A model generated the notes under the pieces. It had not been told where the DNA came from and made no database searches. It worked only from the letters and a program-made list of their open reading frames with translations. 64,000 nucleotides of DNA, taken from the NCBI RefSeq assembly GCF_005047655.1, contig NZ_SUKF01000002.1, positions 186,001 through 250,000 on the forward strand. Reading direction: 5' to 3'. A program made the translations under genes and the position numbers. Positions 8,554-18,033 of the stretch are shown piece by piece. The stretch comes from Sinimarinibacterium arenosum (GTDB lineage Bacteria > Pseudomonadota > Gammaproteobacteria > Nevskiales > Nevskiaceae). Positions within the stretch are counted from its first letter, which is position 1, and each line of letters opens with the position of its first letter.

Positions 8554-9984
8554 ATGGGCCAGGAAATTTCACACTCGCAATTCAGCGCGGAAGAGCACGC
8601 GGCCTTTCACGCCCGCTTGCGTGAAGAAACCAAGACGCTGAAGCACTGGTTCGATCAGCGCGCTTTTGATGGTGCGGCGCAAGCCACCAGCGGCCTCGAA
8701 GTCGAAGCCTGGCTGCTGGACCAGAACTACCTGCCCGCAGCACGCAACGCCGAATTTCTTGCTGCGGTGGATCATCCATATGTCGTGCCGGAGCTGTCGC
8801 AGTTCAACTTCGAACTGAACTCCGACCCGCTGGCATTGGAGGGCGATTTCCTGAGCCGGACCCTCGCCGGTCTGAGCGACACCTGGCAGCGCTGCAAAGT
8901 TGCCGCAGAGCAATTGCAGCTGCAGCCTCTGGCGATCGGCATTCTGCCAACCGTGCGTGACGAGATGCTGCAACCCGAGCACATGTCCGCGTCGCACCGC
9001 TATCAGGCGCTGAATCAGGAATTGCTGCGCCTGCGCCAGATGACACCGCTGCACATCGACATCGCCGGCAAGGACACGCTGAACTATCACTGTTCGCATT
9101 TGATGCTGGAGGCCGCCTGCACCTCGCTGCAGGTGCATTTGAAGCTTCCGCAGGATCTGGCGCCGCGCTTCTACAACGCCGCAGTCATGGCCGCAGCCCC
9201 GCTGATCGCCGCGACCGCCAACTCGCCCTTTCTCTACGGCAAGTCGCTGTGGGCGGAAACCCGGGTGCCCGCGTTTGAACAGGTCACGGCAGCGCACGGA
9301 TTCAAGGATGCGGAAGGACGCGAGGTCGGACGCGTCACCCTGGGCACCGGCTATCTGCGGCATTCGTTGCTCGAACTTTTTCTGGAAAACCTGAGCTACC
9401 CGACGCTGCTGCCCGAACTGGGCAGCGCCTCGACACCCCTGTCGACGCTGCGCCCGCACAACGGCACGATCTGGCGCTGGTGTCGCCCGATCGTCGGCTT
9501 TGAAGCCGACGGCACGCCGCACCTGCGGATCGAACACCGGGTAATGCCCGCCGGACCGACAATGGTCGACATGGTCGCCAACATGGCGTTGTGCCTCGGC
9601 CTCAGCCTGGTCCTCGGCCACGCCGACATCGCACCCGAGCTATGGACACCGTTCGAGGACGCGCGCTCGAACTTCTATACCTGCGCCCGCGACGGACTCG
9701 AAGCCCAGGTTCGCTGGTCAGGCACGCAAGGCTCCGTGCAATCGCTGCTGCTGGATCGCCTGATACCCGCCGCCAAGACCGCGCTCGCGGACGCCGGCCT
9801 CGACCGCAAGGATCTGGATTACTACTTCGACGAAGTCCTGCATCCGCGCGTACTGACCGGGATCAACGGCAGCACATGGCAGCGTCGCTATATTCAGACT
9901 CATGGCTGCGATTTCCAGGCGCTGACCGAACGCTATGCAACGCTGCAAGAACTCGGCGCTCCGGGACACACATGGCCGGTATAG
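8554..9984 (+). CDS. GCS2-type carboxylate-amine ligase (glutamate-cysteine ligase family)
   Basis: A 476-residue protein of the GCS2/YbdK-like ATP-dependent carboxylate-amine ligases, which join a carboxylate (often glutamate) to an amine. Readable family features include GLEVEAWLLD near residue 47, ELSQFNFELNSDP around 80, HIDIAGKDTL and, late in the protein, LRIEHRVMPAGPTMVDMVAN. It is longer than YbdK. It is followed by an M14-type deacylase gene in the same direction (96 bases from stop to the chosen start), which suggests a ligase/hydrolase pair acting on one amide-linked product. True gamma-glutamylcysteine synthesis is possible but not shown. Confidence 0.78.
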   Translation: MGQEISHSQFSAEEHAAFHARLREETKTLKHWFDQRAFDGAAQATSGLEVEAWLLDQNYLPAARNAEFLAAVDHPYVVPELSQFNFELNSDPLALEGDFLSRTLAGLSDTWQRCKVAAEQLQLQPLAIGILPTVRDEMLQPEHMSASHRYQALNQELLRLRQMTPLHIDIAGKDTLNYHCSHLMLEAACTSLQVHLKLPQDLAPRFYNAAVMAAAPLIAATANSPFLYGKSLWAETRVPAFEQVTAAHGFKDAEGREVGRVTLGTGYLRHSLLELFLENLSYPTLLPELGSASTPLSTLRPHNGTIWRWCRPIVGFEADGTPHLRIEHRVMPAGPTMVDMVANMALCLGLSLVLGHADIAPELWTPFEDARSNFYTCARDGLEAQVRWSGTQGSVQSLLLDRLIPAAKTALADAGLDRKDLDYYFDEVLHPRVLTGINGSTWQRRYIQTHGCDFQALTERYATLQELGAPGHTWPV

Positions 9985-10080
9985 CCGGACACGTTATCCC
10001 GTCGATTGGATCGCATCCCTGTTCCCTTTCCAGTACCAACAATACCGGCACTCACTGCACCCGGTTTTCGGAAACATCGC

Positions 10081-11091
10081 ATGAGGCTTGACCGCCTGAA
10101 CCATCTGCCGGCACAACTGCTCGATATCGCCCCGCGCGAAATCCGGCGCGTATTTCCGCACCCGACGCTGATCACTGTCGAAGGCCGCCATCGCGAGCCA
10201 CTGTTTCTGGCAACCGTGCTTCACGGCAACGAAACCACGAGCTTCTACGTCCTGCAGGATCTCGCGCGCCGCTACGCGCACACGCCGCCACCGCGCAGCC
10301 TGATGATCTTCGTCGGCAACGTTGACGCTGCGGAAGCCGGCGTCCGGCGCCTGCCCGGACAGCATGACTTCAACCGTATCTGGGCTGGCGGTGATGGCCC
10401 ATTGTTCGAACTGGCGCAGACGGTGCTGCAGACCGCACGCGACGCGCGCCCCTTCGCCAGCATCGACATCCACAACAATACCGGCACCAATCCGCACTAC
10501 GGATGCGTCAACAGCATGCGCCCCGCTGCGCTGCATCTGGCCGCGCTGTTCTCACGCATTGGCGTGTACTACCGCAATCCGCTGACAACGCAGTCGCTTG
10601 CGTTCACGGCGTTCTGTCCCGCGGTGACCATCGAGTGCGGCCGCCCGGACGATGCCGCGGGGGTAACACAGGCCATCAACCTTGTGGACGCGGTCCTGCA
10701 CATGGATCACCTGCCCGAGCGCATGCCCGCTCCCAGTGATCTGACGCTGTACGAAACGGTGGGCCGCGTGGTCGTTGACGAGGGCCGCAGTTTTTCGTTC
10801 GGTGACAATGGCACCGATCTCGCGCTCAGCACCGAACTGGGCCGGATGAATTTTTCGGAAATGCCCGCCGGTGCAATCTGGGGGCATTCACTGTGCTCCC
10901 GCTCGCCGCTGCGGGTGTACGACGAAAACGACGTCGACCTCACGGACCAGTTTTTCAGCCGGCATGACGCGACGATCCAGCTTACGCGCGCGGCAACCCC
11001 GGCCATGATCACGCCCGACCTCGAGGTGATCCGCCAGGATTGCCTGTGTTACTTGATGCAGCCGCTGCCGTATCCGGAGATCGTGCAGTAG
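10081..11091 (+). CDS. M14-family zinc deacylase/carboxypeptidase (AstE/aspartoacylase-like)
   Basis: A 336-residue cytoplasmic zinc hydrolase. Metal ligands are readable as His48 and Glu51 (LHGNETTS) and His131 (SIDIHNNTG); Glu185 in TIECGRPDD is the likely catalytic acid of this group. These motifs match succinylglutamate desuccinylase/aspartoacylase-like M14 proteins, which remove acyl or amino-acid groups from amides. The ATG at 10081 is preferred over an upstream TTG-like frame because the family sequence starts right after it. Gene order after a GCS2 ligase suggests it trims or recycles that enzyme's product. Confidence 0.78.
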   Translation: MRLDRLNHLPAQLLDIAPREIRRVFPHPTLITVEGRHREPLFLATVLHGNETTSFYVLQDLARRYAHTPPPRSLMIFVGNVDAAEAGVRRLPGQHDFNRIWAGGDGPLFELAQTVLQTARDARPFASIDIHNNTGTNPHYGCVNSMRPAALHLAALFSRIGVYYRNPLTTQSLAFTAFCPAVTIECGRPDDAAGVTQAINLVDAVLHMDHLPERMPAPSDLTLYETVGRVVVDEGRSFSFGDNGTDLALSTELGRMNFSEMPAGAIWGHSLCSRSPLRVYDENDVDLTDQFFSRHDATIQLTRAATPAMITPDLEVIRQDCLCYLMQPLPYPEIVQ

Positions 11092-11122
11092 AACGCGGCC
11101 CTGCGTCAGAGCCCAGGACGAT

Positions 11123-14100
11123 TCAGGGTGCGGGCGCCTTGATGACGCCGAGCTTCACGACCACCCATCCGCGCTGATCCAGTTCCGCCGTCTCCACGGC
11201 CTTGATCTGAACACGCCCTGCAGCAATCGCACCGCTTTGCGTCAGCGCCGCAACCACCGCCTGCGCACGCGCGGTAGCAAGCGCCTCAAGGTCCGCATCG
11301 CTGATCGCTTCGGCCTGCTCCAGCCGGCCCTGCAGCTCCGACACGTACGCCGACTCGTCGAGCTGCGGTTTACCCTGCGGATCATCCGGCGGCGGACGCC
11401 GGAAGCCGGCCTGCAAATCCTTCAGCGAATCATCCGGAAAGCGTGCATGGAACAGCTCCTCGACCACCTTGCGCTGCAATACCGTGCGGCTCTGTTCACG
11501 TGACTTGCCTGCGCGCAACGCTTCGATCGCGGACTCGATCTGCGCAGTCACACGCTGCGCCTGCAACGCTGCGCGATCGGGTGCGGCCACAAATGCGCCC
11601 GGCACCTCCAGCGCCAGATTCGGCCGCTTCTGCAACGCCTCGGTCAGCTTGGACAGCTGTTCCAGTGCCGGCGGCGGCACCTCGGACAATCCCGGTTCGA
11701 ATGCGATCTGATCGAACTGTTCGGAGTCCATGCCGACCAGACTGCCGAGAAAGCGGAACGGCGACGTCACCACACCAGTGATCAGTTGCACGATGGCATT
11801 GCGGATGACGCCGCCAAGTTCGAACTGCGGATCGTCGATGTTGCCGCGCACCGGCAGATCGACCTGGATCTTGCCGTCCGAGTCCTTCAGCAGTGCAATC
11901 GCCAGCCCCAGTGGCAGGTTCATCGCGTCCGGCTGATCCAGCTTTTCACCAAGCTGAAGATCGCTGATGACCACGCTGTTGTCGCCCTTCAAGGCGCCGC
12001 CCTCGATGCGGTACTGCAGGCTGACTTCGAGCCGACCGCTATCGATGCGGCGCCCGGCAAACTTGACCGTGTACGGCGACAGATCCGGGAATTCGATATT
12101 GCGGAACAGCACACGGATGTCGGTGTCGACCGTGGGATCGAAGGGGGTCAGCTTGCCCTGGATGCGCGCGACGCCGTAGTCATTGACCTGTCCATTCAGA
12201 CGCAGCTTGGCCGGATTGCGGCTGGTCGTCGACAGCGTCGACACCTCGCCTTCCAGCTGGGTGATGTGGGTGGCAAACGGCAGCGGCAATGAACGATCGG
12301 CGAAATCGGCCGATCCCTTCGACAGGCTGATCTTGCCAATCGTGACCGCCGTTGACGCGCCGCTGTCCTTGTCTCCCGACTTGTTCGCGGCAGCAGGTTC
12401 CGCACGCTTCACCAGCAACTGCTGCACATTGGTGGTCTGGTCGGCATTGACCTGCACTCGCGCATACGGCGCGCTGAGCGCCACCTCCGAAACGTCGAAC
12501 GCGTTGTCCGCCATGCGGTAGGCGTAGTGGTCGACCGCCAGCTGCCGCCAGGCCAACAGGCGCTTGCCATCCGCCGCATCGCGTACATCAAGACCCGCGA
12601 AGCTCAGATTGCCTTCGACTGCCAGCGCATCAATCGACGGCATCGCCACCTGCGTCTCGAAGCCCAGCGCACCGCCGTCGATCCGCACACGCGCGAACTC
12701 GCTCGCATAGGGCTGAATCACCGCCACGGCGAGGTCACTCCCCTTGATGCTTGCGTCCAGAGTCGGCTGCGGCAGCACGGAGAATGTCCCGTCCGCCTTC
12801 ACACTGCCCCCGGAATCCAGCGTCAGGCCGAGGCTCAGCGGAAACTTCGCACCCGCGGCGTTGCTCAGGGATTTCGCCGTCAGCGCGATCTTCGAAACCG
12901 TCACGCTGGCCGGCGTCTTCGGCACCTTGTCGACAAACCGCAGGCGACCCTCTTGCAGCGACGCACTGCCCAGCTGCAGCGTCCAGTCCGCCATCGGCGC
13001 AGCAGGCTCCGACTCAGTCACGCTCGACACGGCAGCCACAGCCGCAGTGTCCTGCTTCGATTCAGCGGGCGCCTTCGCCTTCACCAGCTGCGCCAGACTC
13101 AGGGTGCCCTGGGCGTTGCGTGAGGCACGCAGATCCAGTCCCGACAGCGTCAGGCTCTCGGCGCGGACCACCTTGCCCGGCCACTCGAAGTGCCCACCGG
13201 CGAGTCGCAACTGCGGCAGCTGCAGAAACGGCGTGTCGTCGCCATTCGCACGCAGGGCCAGATCCTGCAGCACCAGCTCCAGCTGATCGACACTGACGGC
13301 AATACCGCCATCGGCGTGTGATCCGACCTGATAGTCCAGGTTCAGCGTCGTCTTCGATTCACCCGCTGTGAAATTCACTGCATCCTGCAGGTAGCGGCTC
13401 AGCACCGTGACATAGGCGCCGCTGGCGGCAATGTGTCCGCTCGATTGCAGCGGACTCAGCTGCAGACTGCCGCCCCAGGCCAGACGCCCACCGTCCTCGG
13501 TGTCGATCACGATCTGATGCGTGCCGGTCTGCTCGGGCAGCGTGCTCAGATTGTGCGCTTCGAGACTGACCGGACCGACGTGCGTGGCGAAAGCCGGCGT
13601 GCGCGAGTCATCACGGATATCCGCATTGAAATCGACCATCGCCAGCGACTGGATCACCAGCCGCACCCTGCGGCCATCGGCCTCCGGTTCAGGTTCGGGC
13701 GCCGGCTCATCGGTCGCGGGGGCGGCCGGAATCGCCGCGATCATGCGACCGATATTGGTGTCTCCATCGGCGTAGCGGATCAGGTCGCTGCTGGCGCCTT
13801 CGAGCCGGATCTCGCGGAAGGTCCAGGCCCAATGGAACAGACTGCTGAGCTGGAAATCGACATAGAAGCGATCGAACCCGAACAGCGGCGCTCCATCCGG
13901 CTCGCTGACGCGCAAGCCACGCACCTCGGCGCTCAGTGCATAGGGATTGAAACGAACCTGCTCGACCTGCGCCGGCCGTCCCAGATTTTTTTCGATCGCC
14001 GCAACGATCTGTCGCTGCGCAATCCATGGCACCAGGAAGAACCCAGCCAGGGTGTATGCCAACACGGCGACGAGCAGCCAGAAGCGCTTGTGTCGCGGAC

Positions 14101-14170
14101 TGACCCAGGCGCGGGGATCTGCCAGCTGCTGAAGGGCTGCGCGCCAATCGAATGTTTGCTTGCCGATCAC
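11123..14170 (-). CDS. DUF748 (AsmA-like) envelope protein
   Basis: A 1015-residue protein with one N-terminal transmembrane helix (about residues 29-49) and a long beta-rich periplasmic body, the layout of AsmA-like/DUF748 proteins. Recognisable elements are IEKNLGRPAQVEQVRFNPY after the helix, an alanine/proline/glutamate-rich linker near residue 150, and a final domain ending in AGRVQIKAVETAELDQ. Members are thought to help lipid transport between membranes or envelope homeostasis. It faces the M14 gene tail to tail and is divergent from the Tat phosphoesterase gene. Confidence 0.85.
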   Translation of the reverse strand: MIGKQTFDWRAALQQLADPRAWVSPRHKRFWLLVAVLAYTLAGFFLVPWIAQRQIVAAIEKNLGRPAQVEQVRFNPYALSAEVRGLRVSEPDGAPLFGFDRFYVDFQLSSLFHWAWTFREIRLEGASSDLIRYADGDTNIGRMIAAIPAAPATDEPAPEPEPEADGRRVRLVIQSLAMVDFNADIRDDSRTPAFATHVGPVSLEAHNLSTLPEQTGTHQIVIDTEDGGRLAWGGSLQLSPLQSSGHIAASGAYVTVLSRYLQDAVNFTAGESKTTLNLDYQVGSHADGGIAVSVDQLELVLQDLALRANGDDTPFLQLPQLRLAGGHFEWPGKVVRAESLTLSGLDLRASRNAQGTLSLAQLVKAKAPAESKQDTAAVAAVSSVTESEPAAPMADWTLQLGSASLQEGRLRFVDKVPKTPASVTVSKIALTAKSLSNAAGAKFPLSLGLTLDSGGSVKADGTFSVLPQPTLDASIKGSDLAVAVIQPYASEFARVRIDGGALGFETQVAMPSIDALAVEGNLSFAGLDVRDAADGKRLLAWRQLAVDHYAYRMADNAFDVSEVALSAPYARVQVNADQTTNVQQLLVKRAEPAAANKSGDKDSGASTAVTIGKISLSKGSADFADRSLPLPFATHITQLEGEVSTLSTTSRNPAKLRLNGQVNDYGVARIQGKLTPFDPTVDTDIRVLFRNIEFPDLSPYTVKFAGRRIDSGRLEVSLQYRIEGGALKGDNSVVISDLQLGEKLDQPDAMNLPLGLAIALLKDSDGKIQVDLPVRGNIDDPQFELGGVIRNAIVQLITGVVTSPFRFLGSLVGMDSEQFDQIAFEPGLSEVPPPALEQLSKLTEALQKRPNLALEVPGAFVAAPDRAALQAQRVTAQIESAIEALRAGKSREQSRTVLQRKVVEELFHARFPDDSLKDLQAGFRRPPPDDPQGKPQLDESAYVSELQGRLEQAEAISDADLEALATARAQAVVAALTQSGAIAAGRVQIKAVETAELDQRGWVVVKLGVIKAPAP

Positions 14171-14375
14171 GGAATTTGTTTGAGGTTATTGAGAGCTGCA
14201 CCGACCGACGCCGCATCGAGCTGCGTCAATCGGAATATACGGGCTGAGGACGCAAGCGGATGACGAAGTATACCGCCGCTCGCCGGTGGTAAATCCGCAC
14301 CACGCACGCAGCTTCCATGCGTCGCTGTCATCAAACCGTGATGAGATTCCGCAGGGACACTTACAGGGGCGAACC

Positions 14376-15743
14376 GTGGCACCACCGATGGATCGAAGGG
14401 ACTTTCTGCGCCAGACCGGCATGATTGGCGCCGGCATGGCCTCCGGCCTGCTTGCCGCCTGCGGCGGCAGCGATGATGCGGCATCCGCCGTTGCGCAGCC
14501 GCGCAGCCTGCCGGCGCCGGAGGATTCCGGCATCGATCACATTGTCGTGGTGACGATGGAGAACCGCTCCTTCGACCACATGCTCGGCTGGGTGCCGGGC
14601 GCCAACGGACGTCAGGCCGGATTGCAGTACCCGGACACCAACGGCGTGATGCAGTCCACGCACCACCTGACGCCGGACTATCAGGGCTGCGGCCTCGAAG
14701 ATCCGCCGCACGGCTACGATCACGGCCACGCCATTCTCAATGGCGGCAAGATGGATCAGTTCCTGCGCGACACCCCGGTCGGCGATCTGTTTCCCATCGG
14801 CTACTACACCGCCGACGATCTGCCGTTCTACAAGGGCTGCGCCGAACACTGGACCATCTGCGACCGCTATCACAGCGCGATGCTGGCCTCGACCCAGTCC
14901 AACCGCATGTACATGCACAGCGGCCAGTCCGACCGCACCAACAACAGCAGCGGCGCACTCGACCCGATCCCCAAGATCTCGACCCTGCCGACGATCTGGG
15001 ACGATGCCCGCGCCGCCGGCGTGCGCACCGGCTACTACTACAACAACCTGCCGTACACGGCGATCTGGGGCACAAAGTACCTCGGCATCTCGCGGCCGTA
15101 TGCCAGCTTCGCGCTGGAAGCCGCCGCCGGCCTGTTGCCCAACATCACCTATATCGACCCGTTCTTCTACCAGGACGGACTCGATCATCTGTGCAACGAC
15201 GATCACCCGCACGCCGACGTGCGCAATGGCCAGGCGTTTCTCAACGATATCTACAACGCCCTGCGCAACGCTCCGACCTGGGACAGGACACTGCTCGTCA
15301 TCAACTACGACGAATGGGGCGGCTTCTTCGATCATGTCGAACCGCCGTTGATGCCGGTGTCCGAGGAAGAAGCCGCGATTGGCAACGACGGCCGCCTCGG
15401 CATCCGCACGCCGTGCGTGCTGATCGGCCCGCGCGTGCGCAAGGGCTACGTCGAGAAGGCGCTGCTGGAACCCAACTCCATTCTCAAGTTCATGGAATGG
15501 CGCTGGGGCCTGCCGCCGCTGGGCGTGCGTGCGGCGACCACGAACAATCTGGCCTATGCGCTGGACTTCGACAGCGCCCCGCGCAGCGATGCTCCGGCCT
15601 TCGACGTCCCGAGCAATGCCGGTCAGTCGCAGATCTGCGCGTTCACCAGCAAAGCCGCCGGCATGACCGACTCAATGGCCGCGCATGCCCGCGAGATCGA
15701 AAGCCTGCAGGCGCTGGCACGCAGCCAGGGATTTGCCTGTTAG
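14376..15743 (+). CDS. Tat-exported phosphoesterase (phospholipase C/acid phosphatase AcpA-like)
   Basis: A 455-residue exported phosphoesterase. The N-terminus carries a twin-arginine motif (DRRDFLRQTG) and a hydrophobic stretch ending in a lipobox-like LLAAC. The catalytic core shows the family signatures MENRSFDHMLG (Glu62), a TQSNRMYMHSG segment and NYDEWGGFFDHVEPP. Members cleave phosphate esters of lipids or nucleotides. The GTG at 14376 is chosen because AGGGG lies six bases before it; ATG 14388 is the alternative and leaves the Tat motif unchanged. With the PhoD-like gene at 18034 it makes a phosphate-scavenging pair. Confidence 0.85.
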   Translation: MAPPMDRRDFLRQTGMIGAGMASGLLAACGGSDDAASAVAQPRSLPAPEDSGIDHIVVVTMENRSFDHMLGWVPGANGRQAGLQYPDTNGVMQSTHHLTPDYQGCGLEDPPHGYDHGHAILNGGKMDQFLRDTPVGDLFPIGYYTADDLPFYKGCAEHWTICDRYHSAMLASTQSNRMYMHSGQSDRTNNSSGALDPIPKISTLPTIWDDARAAGVRTGYYYNNLPYTAIWGTKYLGISRPYASFALEAAAGLLPNITYIDPFFYQDGLDHLCNDDHPHADVRNGQAFLNDIYNALRNAPTWDRTLLVINYDEWGGFFDHVEPPLMPVSEEEAAIGNDGRLGIRTPCVLIGPRVRKGYVEKALLEPNSILKFMEWRWGLPPLGVRAATTNNLAYALDFDSAPRSDAPAFDVPSNAGQSQICAFTSKAAGMTDSMAAHAREIESLQALARSQGFAC

Positions 15744-15836
15744 GCGCCGCGCACAGCCCGCTGACCCAGATCAAGGCACCGCCGGCTGCGACCATGGAGA
15801 CTTGATGCACAACCTAACCCTCATGGAAGTGATGCC

Positions 15837-16106
15837 ATGTCCCGACTCGATACCGCTCTTCAGAACGACCTCAAACTGCTCAAGCTGCTGCGCGACGAAA
15901 TCAAGCTGCAGTCGCACCTGCTCGCCGCCGAAGCCAAGGACCGCTGGCAGGCTCTGGAAGCGCAGTGGAGTGAACTTGAAGCCAAGGTCAAGCACGCCGA
16001 AGCCGCAGCAGGCGAATCCACCAAGGACGCCGAAACCGCCGTCGGCATGATGGTCGACGCGCTGAAGACCGGCTACGCCAACGTCAAATCCGCGTTGAAG
16101 CACTAA
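15837..16106 (+). CDS. Small coiled-coil protein
   Basis: An 89-residue, highly helical protein rich in Leu, Lys, Glu and Ala (KLLKLLRDEIKLQSHLLAAE, then WQALEAQWSELEAKVKHAE) with no cysteine and no membrane segment. It resembles small conserved coiled-coil proteins of proteobacteria without assigned function. GGAAG lies near the start. A terminator hairpin follows at 16138-16166. Confidence 0.7.
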   Translation: MSRLDTALQNDLKLLKLLRDEIKLQSHLLAAEAKDRWQALEAQWSELEAKVKHAEAAAGESTKDAETAVGMMVDALKTGYANVKSALKH

Positions 16107-16137
16107 ACGCTTCAACCGCTCCTGTCTCTCTGCCCCT

Positions 16138-16174
16138 GCGGGCGTCATGCTTGGCGTGACGCCCGCTCTTCTTT
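16138..16174 (+). terminator. Rho-independent terminator after the coiled-coil gene
   Basis: GCGGGCGTCA (16138-16147) pairs perfectly with TGACGCCCGC (16157-16166) around a nine-base loop and is followed by TCTTCTTT. It sits between convergent genes and probably ends the plus-strand transcript. Confidence 0.8.
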
Positions 16175-17846
16175 AGAAAATTCCGGCTGGAGCTCGGCGG
16201 CGGCGCAATGCCGCCAACGCACTCAAGCCCAGCAGCGTCGTCAGCCCTGCGGCCCCACCGCTGCTCTCCCTGAAATCCGCGCCCAGGCCAGCACCGAGAT
16301 CGCTGCAACCGGCCCGAATGTCGTCGCAGACATGGGCCTGTCCGCCACGGTCAGGGAACACCCTCGCGGAGCGGTAGTAGAAGCTGTAGCGTTCCTGCCA
16401 ATCGGCATCGGCCAATAATCGCGCATCCGCATCGGCAAAACCGGTCTCGCCGCCGCGCTTGAGCCAGCGGTCGAACCACGCCAGCGTGTAGTGCTCGATC
16501 ATCGGCCGTCCCCAGCCTCCGACACAGGTGTTGTCGACCACCTCCGGACACCACGACGTCGCCGGGAATGTCGGCAGCAATGAAAAATCCAGATGCGTGC
16601 TGCCAGCAATGACGATCTCCGCCACTGGCACATTCACCGCGCGCCACGCCGCCACCGCACGCCCGGTGAACCGGTCCGGATCGGGCGGCGCGGTATACGG
16701 CCCGATCGCAAAACCATATTCGGAGGTGAAGCCCAGACTCGGCACGCGCGGCACGATCGCCGGCACCGGCGTCGCCACCAGCCCGCCGAGCAAGGCATTG
16801 ATCCCCGGCGTACTGAGCACGAAGTCCTCCAGCGGGGTGCCGACCAGCAGACTGCCGTCGACAGCGCCGCCGCTTTCGTCCACCGGCAGCGCACCCAGCG
16901 CATTGGCGTTGAGCGGATGCGCCGGATCGCCCAGCGCATCCCAGGCCACGACCGCGTCGACCGGATTGCTCGCGTCGATCAAGCCCGGCCACGGCTCCGC
17001 GCCCTCAGCACCGTAGCTCTGCACGATCGTGACCGCACCGGCCCCCATCGAATGCCCGGCAATGCCCAGCCGCGTGTGATCCAGACGCTCGCCCAGCGGA
17101 TTGAACGCGGTGACCTCAGTCGGGTACGTGCCGGCACAGCTCAGGTTGTGCGGGTATGGCTGCACGCTGCTGGAGTGGAAGAAATCGATGGCGTCGACCA
17201 ATCCCTCCCAGAACACCGACGGATTCAAATTGGTGCCTGGCTCGCCGCTGGGCGCGGTGTTGTCGGAGCGGCCCTGCCCGCGCGGGTCGAAGGTCATCAC
17301 CTGATAACCCGCCTGCACCAGCAGCTTGGCCGCCCACCAATACAAAGTCTCCGGCGCCTGTACCGAGCCGTTGATGATGACGATGCCCGGCAGATTCGTG
17401 CCCTGCTTCGGCGACCACACCCGGCCAGACAGACGCGCGCACTCACGGTCGTAGAACACCACCGGCGCAACGTCGATTTCGTCGTAGACCGCATCGATGC
17501 CGGGATAGATGAACGGATCACCGGTGCATGGCAATGACCAGGTGGCGCATAACGGCGCCACTGGCAGATTCACCGCGCCGGAGAGCGACCAGCTCGGATC
17601 GTCGATGCTGCGCTGCAGATAGGACTGGAAGTTCAGCAGGCTCTGCTCAGTCCAGCGCACACCCAGCGCCGGGTTGCTCACCGGCTCGCTGACGCCCGCG
17701 CCCATGCGCGCGAAATTCTCCGCCTCGCGCGCAGTCCACTCCGGTGACGGATAGTCCGGACCTTCCGGAATCGCCAGCGCCAGCTGCGGCAGCAGCAGCG
17801 CGGCCAGTAGCAGGGGCCGCAACCACAGTGTCGGCATCGGGCGCAT
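16173..17846 (-). CDS. Secreted alpha/beta hydrolase with GlyGly-CTERM-like sorting tail
   Basis: A 557-residue exported hydrolase. Start 17846 gives a clear signal peptide (LWLRPLLLAALLLPQLALA) and has AGGAG upstream. The fold markers are the oxyanion region VIINGSV, FDPRGQGRSDN and the nucleophile elbow GHSMGAGAV; a late ASTHLDF-like segment (AGSTHLDF) may hold the catalytic histidine. The C-terminus reads SSGGAAGLTTLLGLSALAAL followed by RRRR, a glycine pair, hydrophobic helix and arginine cluster like the GlyGly-CTERM signals processed by rhombosortase on the way to type II secretion. Substrate unknown. Confidence 0.8.
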   Translation of the reverse strand: MRPMPTLWLRPLLLAALLLPQLALAIPEGPDYPSPEWTAREAENFARMGAGVSEPVSNPALGVRWTEQSLLNFQSYLQRSIDDPSWSLSGAVNLPVAPLCATWSLPCTGDPFIYPGIDAVYDEIDVAPVVFYDRECARLSGRVWSPKQGTNLPGIVIINGSVQAPETLYWWAAKLLVQAGYQVMTFDPRGQGRSDNTAPSGEPGTNLNPSVFWEGLVDAIDFFHSSSVQPYPHNLSCAGTYPTEVTAFNPLGERLDHTRLGIAGHSMGAGAVTIVQSYGAEGAEPWPGLIDASNPVDAVVAWDALGDPAHPLNANALGALPVDESGGAVDGSLLVGTPLEDFVLSTPGINALLGGLVATPVPAIVPRVPSLGFTSEYGFAIGPYTAPPDPDRFTGRAVAAWRAVNVPVAEIVIAGSTHLDFSLLPTFPATSWCPEVVDNTCVGGWGRPMIEHYTLAWFDRWLKRGGETGFADADARLLADADWQERYSFYYRSARVFPDRGGQAHVCDDIRAGCSDLGAGLGADFRESSGGAAGLTTLLGLSALAALRRRRAPAGIF

Positions 17847-18033
17847 GGGGGACTCTCCTCGCATCAATCTCGTTATGGCACCAGTGTACGAGCAGCGATG
17901 CCACAGCCCCAATGACGACGCTGCCAACCCCGACGGTCCGGCCGGTCAGCTTCCACACAGCTGACATGCGGCGGTGGCACACTGCGGCGGGCTGTGCCGC
18001 ATCACGCGGACGATCGAACGGACACACCAGACC

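Noticed and set aside
8569-9621. Long minus-strand frame opposite the GCS2 ligase
   Set aside because: His/Gln/Arg-rich shadow of a well-conserved gene on the other strand.
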